Shown here: piece by piece, positions 9,323-18,063 of the stretch | Layout of the letters: each line of letters begins with the position of its first letter | Position numbering within the stretch: position 1 is the first letter of the stretch | NCBI RefSeq assembly: GCF_012726235.1 | Contig: NZ_JAASAH010000001.1 | Span: forward strand, 496,001-560,000 | DNA length: 64,000 bases | Reading direction: 5' to 3' | From: Streptomyces sp. HNM0574 | GTDB taxonomy: Bacteria > Actinomycetota > Actinomycetes > Streptomycetales > Streptomycetaceae | Made by a program: the position numbers and the translations under genes | The notes under the pieces: generated by a model | What the model saw: only the letters and a program-made list of their open reading frames with translations | Database searches by the model: none | Told to the model about the DNA's origin: nothing

Positions 9323-9500
9323 GGGGCGCGGGGAACTGCGCGCTCAGCCCGCGGCGCCCGGGTGGCCCGGTGACGGCGTAACGCACCCCGTGCCGTGGCG
9401 GGCCTGCGCTTGCCGGCCCTGCGCCTGAGGCGCAGACCTCCCAAGCGGGGTGAGCCCGCGATCAGGGGGCGCGGGGAACTGCGCGAACAGCCACGACGGC
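9296..9500. repeat. Intergenic repeat element, copy B
   Basis: Second copy of the element seen at 3510-3725. It has three GGGGCGCGGGGAACNGCGC cores (near 9297, 9322 and 9467), the hairpin TGCGCCT-G-AGGCGCA at 9420-9434, and shared flanks such as CTCCCAAGCGGGG. It again sits between convergent genes and overlaps the end of the permease gene. Confidence 0.7.
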
Positions 9501-9576
9501 GGCGGCAGGCGGCGACGTACCGACAGCCCGCAGCCCCGCATCCGGCGAAAGCCGCCCGCACCCCGCGCAGGGACCC

Positions 9577-9888
9577 TCAGTAGTCCAGCGGCGACCCGTG
9601 CAGGCCGGGCCCCGGCCCGTGCAGGCGGCGCAGATGCACCTGGCGGGAGAGCCGGATCGCGGGCCGGACCAGCAGCTCGACGCTGCCGAAGACGAAGCAC
9701 CAGGTCCCGGCCGTCATCCAGGCGTCGGAGAAGAACATGATGCTGCCCGCGAGGAACCACAGGGCGATCAGGATGTCGTTGACGATGCTCGCGGCCTCGT
9801 AACGCTCCCGGACGGTGAGCTCCTCGCGGCCGATGTGCAGGGTCAGCGGTGACGTGCCCCGCGGACGTGCGGAGTCCGGTTCCGGCAT
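9577..9888 (-). CDS. YrhK-family small membrane protein
   Basis: A 103-residue protein with the YrhK domain pattern: ERYEAASIVNDILIALWFLAGSIMFF, then a second hydrophobic segment GTWCFVFGSVELLVRPAIRL. Two membrane helices are predicted by eye, with a charged N-terminal domain (LTLHIGREELTVRERYE). The function of YrhK proteins is not established. The reverse-strand sequence GGAGAGGAG lies just upstream of the ATG. It appears monocistronic. Confidence 0.75.
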   Translation of the reverse strand: MPEPDSARPRGTSPLTLHIGREELTVRERYEAASIVNDILIALWFLAGSIMFFSDAWMTAGTWCFVFGSVELLVRPAIRLSRQVHLRRLHGPGPGLHGSPLDY

Positions 9889-10051
9889 GTGCGGTCTCGC
9901 TCCTCTCCGGCTCCCGGCGCCTGCCGCCCGGGTGGGAGGCCGCGCGCGGCGCCGACGTGCTCACCGCTCATCCTGCCGACCCGCCCGCCCCACGGCACGC
10001 GTACGGGCACCCCGCGCGGCGTGCGCGGGGTGCCCGTGGGGCGGACGTCCG

Positions 10052-10627
10052 TCAGACGTTGACGCCGAAGTCCTGGGCGATTCCGGCCAGTCCGGAGGCG
10101 TAGCCCTGGCCGACCGCGCGGAACTTCCACTCGCCGCCGTGCCGGTACAGCTCGCCGAAGACCATCGCGGTCTCGGTGGAGGCGTCCTCGGTGAGGTCGT
10201 AGCGGGCCAGCTCGCGGCCGTCGGCCTGGTTGACCACGCGGATGAAGGCGTTGCGGACCTGGCCGAAGCTCTGGCCGCGCTGCTCGGCGTCGTGGATGGA
10301 GACCGGGAAGACGATCTTCTCGACCTCGCCGGGCACCTTCGCGAGGTCCACGTCGACGGACTCGTCGTCGCCCTCGCCCTCACCGGTGAGGTTGTCGCCG
10401 GTGTGCTGGACCGAGCCGTCCGGGCTGGTCAGGTTGTTGTAGAACACGAAGTGCTGGTCGGAGACGACCTTGCCGCCCTGGCCGCAGAGCAGGGCCGAGG
10501 CGTCCAGGTCGTAGTCGGCGCCCGTGGTGGTACGGACGTCCCAGCCGAGGCCGACCGTGACGGCCGTGAGGCCGGGGGCCTCCTTCGACAGCGAGACGTT
10601 TCCGCCCTTGGCCAGCGAGACTCCCAT
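10052..10627 (-). CDS. terD: TerD-family stress protein
   Basis: A 191-residue protein beginning [20 protein letters not shown], the usual TerD opening. It has [11 protein letters not shown], the NNLTSPDG segment and the acidic [13 protein letters not shown] loop that binds calcium in characterised TerD domains. Streptomycetes carry many such paralogues, linked to tellurite resistance and stress responses and possibly to differentiation. The start is set by GGGAGGGAAG directly upstream. A 16-bp palindrome lies upstream at 10669-10684. Confidence 0.9.
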   Translation of the reverse strand: MGVSLAKGGNVSLSKEAPGLTAVTVGLGWDVRTTTGADYDLDASALLCGQGGKVVSDQHFVFYNNLTSPDGSVQHTGDNLTGEGEGDDESVDVDLAKVPGEVEKIVFPVSIHDAEQRGQSFGQVRNAFIRVVNQADGRELARYDLTEDASTETAMVFGELYRHGGEWKFRAVGQGYASGLAGIAQDFGVNV

Positions 10628-10668
10628 TGCTTCCCTCCCGGTGGATCGAGTGTGCCCGGACCAGCGAA

Positions 10669-10684
10669 TCTACAGCACTGTAGA
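10669..10684. promoter_or_regulatory. Palindrome TCTACAG-CA-CTGTAGA
   Basis: Perfect 7-bp arms around a 2-bp centre, 42 nt before the terD start and in the intergenic space shared with the divergent pterin dehydratase gene. It is a plausible operator for either gene; the cognate regulator is unknown. Confidence 0.5.
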
Positions 10685-10795
10685 AGAACCCCGGAGGCGG
10701 GGGCGTGACGGACCCTCCGGGCGCACCGGACGCACCGGACGCAACCGCCCCGTACGCCCTAGGCTGGACAGCCCCGACAGGAAGCGAGGACCGTC

Positions 10796-11101
10796 ATGCC
10801 GCCCGAGCCACTGACCGACCAGGAGCTTCAGGACGCGCTCGCCGGACTGCCCGGATGGACGCTGGAGGGCGACCGCATCGCCCGCACCTACTCCTTCGGC
10901 GGACATCTTCCCGCCGCCGCCATGGTCATCCATGTGGCCGCGATCCAGGAGGAGTTGGGCCACCACAGCGACCTGGAGCTGGGCTACAACAAGCTGACCG
11001 TCTCGGTGAACACCCACAGCATCGGCGGCCGGGTCACCGCCCTCGACACCGGCCTCGCCCGCCGCATCGAGGACATCGCCCCCGGCCACGGCGCCCGCTG
11101 A
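10796..11101 (+). CDS. 4a-hydroxytetrahydrobiopterin dehydratase (pterin-4a-carbinolamine dehydratase)
   Basis: A 101-residue protein with the PCD pattern. HHSDLELGYNKLTVSVNTHSIGGRVTALD contains the active-site histidines His56, His57 and His74 in the HH...TH...GG arrangement. Family members dehydrate 4a-hydroxy-tetrahydropterins formed by aromatic amino acid hydroxylases; some serve as transcriptional coactivators. A GAGGA lies upstream of ATG 10796. No hydroxylase gene is nearby, so its partner reaction is elsewhere or absent. Confidence 0.9.
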   Translation: MPPEPLTDQELQDALAGLPGWTLEGDRIARTYSFGGHLPAAAMVIHVAAIQEELGHHSDLELGYNKLTVSVNTHSIGGRVTALDTGLARRIEDIAPGHGAR

Positions 11102-11164
11102 GCGCCCCGCCCCGACGGGCTGGCGGCACGCGGCCCGTACCCGCACGGACCGCGTGCCCCTCCC

Positions 11165-11437
11165 TCACCCCCGGCGCCGCCCGGCGAACACGATGAACTC
11201 CGCCCAGGCGCCGGGCCCGATGTCGAGCACCGGGCTACCGGCCACCTTCGAGTCGCGCACGTGCAGGACGCCGGGACAGGCGGCGACCTCGACGCACTCG
11301 CCGCCTTCACCACTGCTGTGACTGCTCTTGCGCCAGGTCATGGCGACCTCGACGCATTCGCCGCCCTGGCCTGTGCTGTAGCTGCTCGTGAACCACCGCA
11401 ACCCGGCAGCCCGCGTTGTCACCCCGCCTTCGTTCAC
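11165..11437 (-). CDS. DUF397 protein with duplicated N-terminal motif (downstream copy)
   Basis: A 90-residue DUF397 protein. The family normally has one W-x-K/T-S-S...CVEVA block followed by VRDSK and W..F; here the block occurs twice (WFTSSYSTGQGGECVEVA, then WRKSSHSSGEGGECVEVA) with a 20-residue period. GTG 11437 overlaps the TGA of the upstream DUF397 gene by 4 nt, which argues for this start over GTG 11422. DUF397 proteins accompany XRE-type regulators in streptomycetes and are thought to act with them; one such regulator is two genes upstream in the same operon. Confidence 0.85.
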   Translation of the reverse strand: MNEGGVTTRAAGLRWFTSSYSTGQGGECVEVAMTWRKSSHSSGEGGECVEVAACPGVLHVRDSKVAGSPVLDIGPGAWAEFIVFAGRRRG

Positions 11438-11709
11438 AGATCCCCCGGCCGCCGTGCGGCGTACGCGACGAACTCGGCCCAGGCGCCGGGTGCTACGTCC
11501 AGCACGGGGCCGCCGGTCACCTTCGAGTCGCGTACGTGCAGGACGCCGGGGCAGGCGGCGATCTCGACGCACTCGCCGCCGTTGCCTGCGCTGTGACTGC
11601 TCTTGCGCCAGGCCATGGCGACCTCGACGCATTCGCCGCCGTTGCCTGCGCTGTGGCTGCTCTTGAACCACTTCATGGCCTGCGTATCGATGTTGTCTAT
11701 GCGGTTCAT
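11434..11709 (-). CDS. DUF397 protein with duplicated N-terminal motif (upstream copy)
   Basis: A 91-residue paralogue of the next gene. KSSHSAGNGGECVEVA at residues 16-31 is repeated almost exactly at 36-51, followed by CPGVLHVRDSK and GAWAEFVAYA. The duplication must predate or accompany the gene duplication because both copies have it. ATG 11709 overlaps the stop of the XRE regulator gene by 4 nt (ATGA), so regulator and both DUF397 proteins are translationally coupled. No catalytic motif is visible. Confidence 0.85.
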   Translation of the reverse strand: MNRIDNIDTQAMKWFKSSHSAGNGGECVEVAMAWRKSSHSAGNGGECVEIAACPGVLHVRDSKVTGGPVLDVAPGAWAEFVAYAARRPGDL

Positions 11710-12566
11710 CTCTCTCCCAGCAACTTCTCTACGAAGTCCAGCGACTCCGTCGGGGTCAGCGCCTGTGCCCGCAGGATGCCGTACTGCTCCTCCAGTTCGC
11801 GAACGTGTCTCCGCTCGCTGTAGAGGCGGCTGTTTCCTTGCGTCTCCGCGTAAGCGATCCTCTGTCCCCGGATTGTCTCGATCAAGGTGAACGGTCCTGC
11901 CATAGCGGCGTGTTCAGTCCGCTCGGTCGGCATGACCTGAATCTCCACGTTCCTGCGGTGGCCGCAGAGGAGTACCTGTTCAAGTTGGCCACGCCAGACT
12001 CCGTGCCCGCCGATCGGGCGCCGCATGACGACCTCCTCGACCACGAAACTGATGGTCGGCATGGGAGAGCGCTCGAATATCTGCTGCCGGGCCACGCGGG
12101 CGGCAACGCGCTGCTCGATCACGGTGTTGCTCAACAACGGGCGCCACATGCCGAACACGGCCTGCGCGTACTCCGGCGTCTGCAACAGCCCCGGCACCGC
12201 CTGGTTCGCGTACACATGCAGCTCGACAGCCTCCGCTTCCAGCTTCGCCGCATCTTGGAAGAACGCCGGATACCGTGCCCGTCCCACCTCGTCCTTCGCG
12301 GCGCTCAACGCCCCGCCCGCGTCCAGGACTTCATCCGACTGGTCGATGAATCTCGGCAGCGGGATGCGTTTGCCCTGTTCGAAGGCGGCGATGCTGGCGG
12401 ACGAGTAGCCCACCAGGGCGCCGAACTCCGCCCGTCCCAGGCCCGCGCGCAGACGCAAGGCCTTCAGCTGTCTGCCGAAGACGACGAGGAAGCCCCCGCC
12501 GACCTCCGGTTCCGGCGCCGCTCCGGCGTCCGTCTCCTCGTCCCCGTACCGCTCCGGTTCGTCCAT
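11706..12566 (-). CDS. XRE-family helix-turn-helix regulator with DUF5753 domain
   Basis: A 286-residue protein. The helix-turn-helix lies at about residues 33-70 (LKALRLRAGLGRAEFGALVGYSSASIAAFEQGKRIP). A ligand-like DUF5753 domain follows, with the typical IPGLLQT-type stretch (VPGLLQTPEYAQAVF), RVAARVARQQIF and a C-terminal FLGER-like end (KLLGER). Such regulators occur by the dozen in streptomycetes with DUF397 partners. The start at 12566 is supported by GGAGGTGA immediately upstream. A separate divergent gene encodes an ATP-binding anti-sigma-like protein. Confidence 0.88.
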   Translation of the reverse strand: MDEPERYGDEETDAGAAPEPEVGGGFLVVFGRQLKALRLRAGLGRAEFGALVGYSSASIAAFEQGKRIPLPRFIDQSDEVLDAGGALSAAKDEVGRARYPAFFQDAAKLEAEAVELHVYANQAVPGLLQTPEYAQAVFGMWRPLLSNTVIEQRVAARVARQQIFERSPMPTISFVVEEVVMRRPIGGHGVWRGQLEQVLLCGHRRNVEIQVMPTERTEHAAMAGPFTLIETIRGQRIAYAETQGNSRLYSERRHVRELEEQYGILRAQALTPTESLDFVEKLLGER

Positions 12567-12715
12567 CCGGTCACCTCCGCCCCTGCTCAACCCGCGGGAC
12601 GCGCACGCTGGTCACGGGCCGCCTCGCGTACAGCCGCGGCCGCCTCGCGTACAGCTGCCGCCGGTGGGCCCGTCGGTTCTGGCCGACGGTACGCGGGAGG
12701 ACTGACAGTCGACCC

Positions 12716-13168
12716 ATGAACCCGAGAACCCGTACACCTCAGCCACCCGCGCAACAGCCGGGCCCCGCCCGCCTGTTCGCCATGCGGTTCACCTCCACCC
12801 CGCGCGGCGCGCGCCTGGCCCGGCGTCTGGTCGCGCATCGGCTGGACTCCTGGGGCCACCCGTACGCCTCGGCCGTCCACGAGACGGTCACCGCGGTCAC
12901 CGCCGAGCTGGCGGCGAACGCGGTGCGGCACGGCCACGTGCCGGGCCGCGACTTCCACCTCGCGCTCACGGAGTCGGCGGAGGAGGTGCCCGTCCTGCGC
13001 GTCGAGGTCACCGACACCCGCGGCGACCGCTGGCCCCGGCCGGGCCCCGCTCCCGGGGGCGAGGGCGGACGCGGTCTGCTCCTCGTCGCCGCCCTCGCCC
13101 GCGACGGGGGCACCGTGCCGCGCACGGCGGGCCCGGGCAAGACGGTGTGGGCGGAGGTGGTGACGTAG
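12716..13168 (+). CDS. ATP-binding protein, RsbW-like histidine kinase ATPase fold
   Basis: A 150-residue protein with a single GHKL ATPase domain: N-box ELAANAVRHGH, then VTDTRG, then GRGLLLVAALA and a C-terminal strand. This is the anti-sigma factor/serine kinase type (RsbW/SpoIIAB fold) common in Streptomyces next to XRE/DUF397 pairs. It lacks the histidine phosphoacceptor of sensor kinases. The product may act on the neighbouring regulatory proteins; that is inferred from synteny only. ATG 12716 is used, with Met23 (12782) as a possible alternative. Confidence 0.8.
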   Translation: MNPRTRTPQPPAQQPGPARLFAMRFTSTPRGARLARRLVAHRLDSWGHPYASAVHETVTAVTAELAANAVRHGHVPGRDFHLALTESAEEVPVLRVEVTDTRGDRWPRPGPAPGGEGGRGLLLVAALARDGGTVPRTAGPGKTVWAEVVT

Positions 13169-13197
13169 GCGTCAAAGTGCCCTGCCCGGAGGGGTGT

Positions 13198-13626
13198 TCA
13201 GGCCCGGAAGTACGCGCGGGCCGCGGGCCGGAACATCAGCCACACGGCGGTGAGCACGGCGGCGACGTGCAGGGTGCGGCTCGCGCCGAACAGCAGGCCG
13301 TCGGTCCCGGAGAGTGCGGCGGCGGGGGCGGCGCCCGTGAGGACGGCGCGCAGCGGCTCGGCGACCATCGACGCGGTGCCGAGGACGCCGAGGCCGAGGG
13401 CCAGCGCGAGGCGGGCCCAGTTCCGTCCGGCCCGCATCCGCCCGGCGACCCACAGCGCGACGGCGAAGACCAGCACGCGGACGGCGACCCCGGGAGCGTC
13501 GGCGCTTCCCCGTACCACGGCGAGCGCCGTCTCGAACACCCCCGCCGCCACCGCCGTCACCCACAGGACGAACGCGCGGCGCACCGGCGGGGGAGTGCTC
13601 GTTCGCGGCTGCGGCACGGTGCTCAT
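13198..13626 (-). CDS. Small integral membrane protein, function unknown
   Basis: A 142-residue protein with four hydrophobic segments (FVLWVTAVAAGVFETALAVV, VAVRVLVFAVALWVAG, ARLALALGLGVLGTASMV, TLHVAAVLTAVWLMF) and a short basic C terminus. I do not recognise a named family. ATG 13626 has GAGGAG immediately upstream. It converges on the ATP-binding protein gene across a short gap. Confidence 0.65.
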   Translation of the reverse strand: MSTVPQPRTSTPPPVRRAFVLWVTAVAAGVFETALAVVRGSADAPGVAVRVLVFAVALWVAGRMRAGRNWARLALALGLGVLGTASMVAEPLRAVLTGAAPAAALSGTDGLLFGASRTLHVAAVLTAVWLMFRPAARAYFRA

Positions 13627-13794
13627 CTCCTCGTCGGCGCGGGTGAGTTGCTCGCCCCGATGCTTCCGCGCGCGCCCACGCGCCGCAGCCCGGCCAGCCG
13701 GTGGACCCGGGGTGGGGCAGTCCTCACCCCGGGCCGCGTACGACGAACGCCGCCGCCCCGGGACGGGGCGACGGCGTCCGCGTGAACGGGTGGC

Positions 13795-14631
13795 TCAGCC
13801 GAGCCAGTTCATGGTGTCCGGGTCCGGGCCCAGGCGGGTGTCCGTGTTGAGCGCGGCCACGGCCTCCATGTCGGCGTCGTCGAGCGCGAAGTCGAACACG
13901 TCGATGTTCTCCTTGATCCGCGACGGGGTCACGGACTTGGGGATCACGACGTTGCCGGTCTGGAGGTGCCAGCGCAGCACGATCTGCGCGGCGGACTTGC
14001 CGTGCTTCTCGGCCAGCGCGGCCAGCTTCGGGTCCTGGAGCAGATCCTTGCCCTGGCCCAGCGGCGACCAGGCCTCGGTCGCGATGCCGTGCTCGGCGTG
14101 CAGCGCCCGCAGTTCGGCCTGCTGGAGGTTCGGGTGCAGTTCGATCTGGTTGAGCGCCGGGATGACCTCGGCGTGCTCCAGCAGGCGGCGCAGGTGCGCG
14201 GGCTGGAAGTTGGAGACGCCGATGGCCTTGGCGCGGCCGTCCGCGTAGATCTTCTCGAACGCCTTCCAGGTGTCGAGGTACTTGTCGATCTCCGGCAGCG
14301 GCCAGTGGATCAGGTACAGGTCGACGTGGTCGAGGCCCAGGCGCTCCAGGGAGGCGTCGAAGGCGCGGAGCGTCGAGTCGTAGCCCTGCTCGCTGTTCCA
14401 CAGCTTGGTGGTGACGAACAGGTCGTCACGGGCGAGGCCGGACTCGGCGAGGGCGCGTCCGGTGCCCTTCTCGTTCTCGTACACGGCGGCCGTGTCGATG
14501 CTGCGGTAGCCGGCCGCGAGCGCGGCGGACACGGCGCTCGTCGCCTCGTCGTCCGGAACCTGCCAGACGCCGAAGCCGAGCTGCGGCATGACGGTGCCGT
14601 TGTTGAGGGTGATGGTGGGAACGTTGCTCAC
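13795..14631 (-). CDS. Aldo/keto reductase
   Basis: A 278-residue NADPH-dependent oxidoreductase with the AKR tetrad Asp46, Tyr51, Lys76 and His109 (SIDTAAVYENE, TTKLW, LIHWP) and the cofactor region IPKSVTPSRIKEN near the C terminus. It is closest in pattern to the AKR5-type 2,5-diketo-D-gluconate reductase group. The GTG start lies about 10 nt after GAGGA. It seems monocistronic; its substrate is not evident. Confidence 0.9.
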   Translation of the reverse strand: MSNVPTITLNNGTVMPQLGFGVWQVPDDEATSAVSAALAAGYRSIDTAAVYENEKGTGRALAESGLARDDLFVTTKLWNSEQGYDSTLRAFDASLERLGLDHVDLYLIHWPLPEIDKYLDTWKAFEKIYADGRAKAIGVSNFQPAHLRRLLEHAEVIPALNQIELHPNLQQAELRALHAEHGIATEAWSPLGQGKDLLQDPKLAALAEKHGKSAAQIVLRWHLQTGNVVIPKSVTPSRIKENIDVFDFALDDADMEAVAALNTDTRLGPDPDTMNWLG

Positions 14632-14784
14632 GAGGGGATGGTCCTCACGTACATGTCGATTCCGGATGTCCTCACGGTCAACGATGACAACCCGGGCGTG
14701 ATTCCCGGCCGCGCCCGCCGGTTCGGCTCGTTTACCAAGGTTTTGCGAGGTGGGAGGGGGTTTCCCGGAGGAGTCCGGTCCGGC

Positions 14785-16611
14785 TCAGTTGTGGTACAGG
14801 GCCTCGATCTCGACCGCGTACGCGTTCTCGATCGCCTTCCGCTTCAGCTTCAGCGAGGGCGTGAGCAGGCCCTGTTCCTCGGTGAACTGGGCGGCGAGGA
14901 TGCGGAAGGTGCGGATCGATTCCGCCTGCGAGACCTGGGTGTTGGCGGCCACCACGGAGCGGCGGATCTCGGTCTCCAGATCGGCGTCCCGCACCAGTTC
15001 GGCGGGCTGGAGCGCGGGCTTGTCCCGCATCGTCAGCCAGTGCGAGACGGCGTCCGTGTCGAGGGTGACCAGCGCCGCGACGTACGGCCTGTCGTTGCCG
15101 ACGACGATGCACTGCGCGACCAGCGGGTGCGCCCGCACGCGCTCCTCCAGCATGGCGGGGGAGACGCTCTTCCCGCCGGAGGTCACCAGGATCTCCTTCT
15201 TCCGCCCGGTGATGGTGAGGTAGCCGTCCTCGTCGAGCGAGCCGAGGTCGCCGGTGGCGAGCCAGCCCCCGCGCAGCGACTCGTGCGTCGCCTTGGAGTT
15301 GTTGAGGTACCCGGCGAAGATCTGGCCGCCGTGCAGCAGGATCTCGCCGTCGTCGGCGATCGCCACCGTCGTGCCGGGCACGGGCTGGCCGACGGTGCCG
15401 AAGCGGGTCTGCTCGGGCGGGTTGGCGACGGCGGCCGCGGTGGACTCCGTCAGCCCGTAGCCCTCGAAGATGCGCATGCCCGCGCCCTCGAAGAACAGCC
15501 CGAGCCGGCGCTCCATCGCGCTGCCGCCGGACATCGCGTGCCGGCAGCGGCCGCCCATCGCGTCCCGCATCTTGGCGTAGACGAGCTTGTCGAAGACCTG
15601 GTGCTGCACGCGCAGCGAGGCGCTGGGGCCCGGGCCCTTGCCGAACGCCTTGCGCTCGACGGCCTCGGCGTACCGCACCGCCACGTCCACGGCCTTCTCG
15701 AACGGGCCGAGCTTGCCCGCGAGTTCGGCCTTGCGGCGGGAGGCCTGGAAGATCTTCTCGAACAGGTGCGGAACGGCCTGGATGAACGTCGGCCGGAACG
15801 CCGCCAGATCGGGCAGCAGCGCGGAGGCCGTCATCACCGGCTGATGGCCGATCTTGACCTTGCCGCGGACGGCGGCGACCTCCACCATGCGCCCGAAGAC
15901 GTGCGCGAGCGGCAGGAACAGCAGCAGCGACGCCTGCTCGCCGGGCTTCGAGCGGAACACCGGGTCGTAGCGGGCGACGATGTTGTCGGCCTCGGCCATG
16001 AAGTTCGCGTGCGTGATGACGCAGCCCTTGGGGCGGCCCGTGGTGCCCGAGGTGTAGATGACGGTGGCGACCGAGTCCGGGGTGAGCGCGAGCCGGTGCC
16101 GGTGCACCACGTCGTCCGCGATGTGCCCGCCCGAGGCGGTCAGTTTGGCGACGGCGCCGTCGTTGAGCTGCCACAGCCGCTTGAGGCGGGGGAGGCGGTC
16201 GATGACGGAGCCGATGGTCATCGAGTGGTCCTCGTGCTCGACGACGGCGGCCGAGACCTCCGCGTCGTGCATCATCCAGAAGACCTGCTCGGCGGAGGAG
16301 GTGGGATAGACCGGCACGACCTGGGCCCCGATCGACCACAGCGCGAAGTCGAAGAGCGTCCACTCGTACCGCGTACGGGACATGATCGCGACGCGGTCGC
16401 CGAACCGGATGCCCTCGGCGAGCAGGCCCTTGGCCAGCGCGAGAACCTGGTCGCGGAACTCCAGGGCCGACACGTCCCGCCACTGGCCGCGTTCGTCCTT
16501 GATCGCGAGCGCGGCGCGCTGCGGGTCCTCGGCGGCGTGGTCGTAGACGGCGTCAGCAAGCCCTCCTACCTGGGGCGCCGTCGCCATGGCCGGGACGGTG
16601 AACTCGCGCAA
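14785..16611 (-). CDS. Long-chain fatty acid-CoA ligase (AMP-forming)
   Basis: A ~608-residue adenylate-forming enzyme with the P-loop YTSGTTGRPKG, the GYGLTESTAA motif, TGDLGSLDEDGYLTITGRKKE and the C-terminal catalytic-lysine region LTPSLKLKRKAIE. It activates fatty acids as acyl-AMP and transfers them to CoA. I prefer TTG 16611 (protein starting MREFTVPAM) because GAGGAG ends 8 nt upstream and the family usually opens this way; an ATG at 16653 is possible. The upstream region contains a palindrome at 16697-16715. Confidence 0.88.
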   Translation of the reverse strand: MREFTVPAMATAPQVGGLADAVYDHAAEDPQRAALAIKDERGQWRDVSALEFRDQVLALAKGLLAEGIRFGDRVAIMSRTRYEWTLFDFALWSIGAQVVPVYPTSSAEQVFWMMHDAEVSAAVVEHEDHSMTIGSVIDRLPRLKRLWQLNDGAVAKLTASGGHIADDVVHRHRLALTPDSVATVIYTSGTTGRPKGCVITHANFMAEADNIVARYDPVFRSKPGEQASLLLFLPLAHVFGRMVEVAAVRGKVKIGHQPVMTASALLPDLAAFRPTFIQAVPHLFEKIFQASRRKAELAGKLGPFEKAVDVAVRYAEAVERKAFGKGPGPSASLRVQHQVFDKLVYAKMRDAMGGRCRHAMSGGSAMERRLGLFFEGAGMRIFEGYGLTESTAAAVANPPEQTRFGTVGQPVPGTTVAIADDGEILLHGGQIFAGYLNNSKATHESLRGGWLATGDLGSLDEDGYLTITGRKKEILVTSGGKSVSPAMLEERVRAHPLVAQCIVVGNDRPYVAALVTLDTDAVSHWLTMRDKPALQPAELVRDADLETEIRRSVVAANTQVSQAESIRTFRILAAQFTEEQGLLTPSLKLKRKAIENAYAVEIEALYHN

Positions 16612-16696
16612 TGGGACTGCTCCTCGACGTGCAGGAAACACGCTGTCTGACACAGCGCGAGTGACCGTATCCGATACGGAACGGAATCGGGAGAGT

Positions 16697-16715
16697 CGTC
16701 TGAGCAGCTCAGACG
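16697..16715. promoter_or_regulatory. Palindrome CGTCTGAG-CAG-CTCAGACG
   Basis: Perfect 8-bp arms with a 3-bp centre, upstream of the fatty acyl-CoA ligase in the 444-nt gene-free interval 16612-17055. It looks like a dimeric repressor site. The rest of the interval holds nothing I can name. Confidence 0.5.
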
Positions 16716-17055
16716 GTCAATTCCGGTCACTTCGGAAGTGCGGGGCCAGGTCGTTGCAGATCACTCCGGGTTTCTGCACGGAACCTTCGCGAGCGTAACC
16801 TCCGGCACCGTAGGTTCCCGTCGGTATCCGGCCACGTTCCGGGGCCGGAGCGGGTCCCCGCCATGTGCCGGTTGTGTGGTGACGCCCCGGCCCCGCCCGC
16901 GCCTGCCCCGCGCCCGCGAACCGTCCGGGACGCGGACCGGGGCGGCGCCGGACGCGGGGCCGTGAGGAGAATGGGACCGGCACCGGCGGGCAGGCGGATC
17001 ATGGCCGCCCGGACCGCCCGGGACCGTCCGGACCGCGCACGTACCGAGGGAGATC

Positions 17056-18063
17056 ATGCGCCGCGTTGCACGACTGGTCGATCCGTACATAGCCCTGCTG
17101 CTCGGCACGGTCCTGCTCGCGGTGCTGCTGCCCGCGAGCGGCGGCACCGCGGACGGCTTCGCCTGGGCCACCAGGATCGCGGTCGGGCTGCTCTTCTTCC
17201 TCTACGGGGCGCGGCTGTCCACCCGGGAGGCCGTCGACGGGCTGCGGCACTGGAAGCTCCATCTCGCCGTCGTCCTGTGCACGTTCGCGCTCTTCCCGCT
17301 GCTCGGCCTCGCCTCGTACGGGCTCGTCCCGCACGTCCTCACCCCCGAGCTCCAGTCCGGGCTGCTGTTCCTCTGCCTCGTCCCGTCCACCGTCCAGTCC
17401 TCGATCGCGTTCACCTCCCTCGCGCGCGGCAACGTCCCCGCCGCCATCTGCGCCGGCACCTACTCCAGCCTGATCGGCATGATCGCCACGCCGCTGCTCG
17501 TCGCCTGGCTGATCGGCGGGCACGCCGCGCTCAGCGCCGACGGGCTCATCGGCATCGGCTGCCAGCTGCTCGCCCCGTTCCTCGCCGGGCAGCTGCTGCG
17601 CCGCTGGATCGGCGGCTTCCTCACCCGGCACAAGCGGGTGCTCGGTTACGTCGACCGCGGCTCCGTCCTCCTCGTCGTCTACACGGCCTTCAGCCAGGGC
17701 ATGGCGACGGGCGTGTGGGGGCAGGTCACGCCGCTGCGGCTGCTCGCGCTCGTCGGGGTCGAGGCGGTGCTGCTCGCGGTGATGCTGACCGGCACCTGGT
17801 ACGGCTCGCGCCGGCTGGGCTTCGTCCGCGAGGACCGGATCGCCGTCACCTTCGCCGGGTCGAAGAAGTCCCTCGCGGCCGGACTGCCCATGGCCAGCGT
17901 GCTGTTCGGGGCCCAGGCGAGCCTGGCCGTGCTGCCGCTGATGCTCTTCCACCAGATGCAGCTGATGGTCTGCGCCTACCTCGCCCGCCGCTGGGGGCGC
18001 ACCGAAGCGGAGACGTCGGCCGGCACCGGTGCACGGGCGCCGGTCCCCGGTTCCGTCAGGTGA
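17056..18063 (+). CDS. Bile acid:sodium symporter family protein
   Basis: A 335-residue membrane protein with about nine or ten hydrophobic segments, beginning [18 protein letters not shown]. The SBF-like motifs include [30 protein letters not shown] and [19 protein letters not shown], which match the YfeH/SLC10A7-like branch of the bile-acid/arsenite transporter superfamily. The substrate of the bacterial members is mostly unknown. The start is supported by GAGGGAG 5 nt upstream. Its end overlaps the convergent fdhD gene by 8 nt. Confidence 0.85.
   Translation: MRRVARLVDPYIALLLGTVLLAVLLPASGGTADGFAWATRIAVGLLFFLYGARLSTREAVDGLRHWKLHLAVVLCTFALFPLLGLASYGLVPHVLTPELQSGLLFLCLVPSTVQSSIAFTSLARGNVPAAICAGTYSSLIGMIATPLLVAWLIGGHAALSADGLIGIGCQLLAPFLAGQLLRRWIGGFLTRHKRVLGYVDRGSVLLVVYTAFSQGMATGVWGQVTPLRLLALVGVEAVLLAVMLTGTWYGSRRLGFVREDRIAVTFAGSKKSLAAGLPMASVLFGAQASLAVLPLMLFHQMQLMVCAYLARRWGRTEAETSAGTGARAPVPGSVR

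Noticed and set aside
14732..16483. Alternative reverse-frame protein within the fatty acyl-CoA ligase gene
   Set aside because: It is a shifted frame of the same strand; ligase motifs occur only in the 14785-16611 frame.
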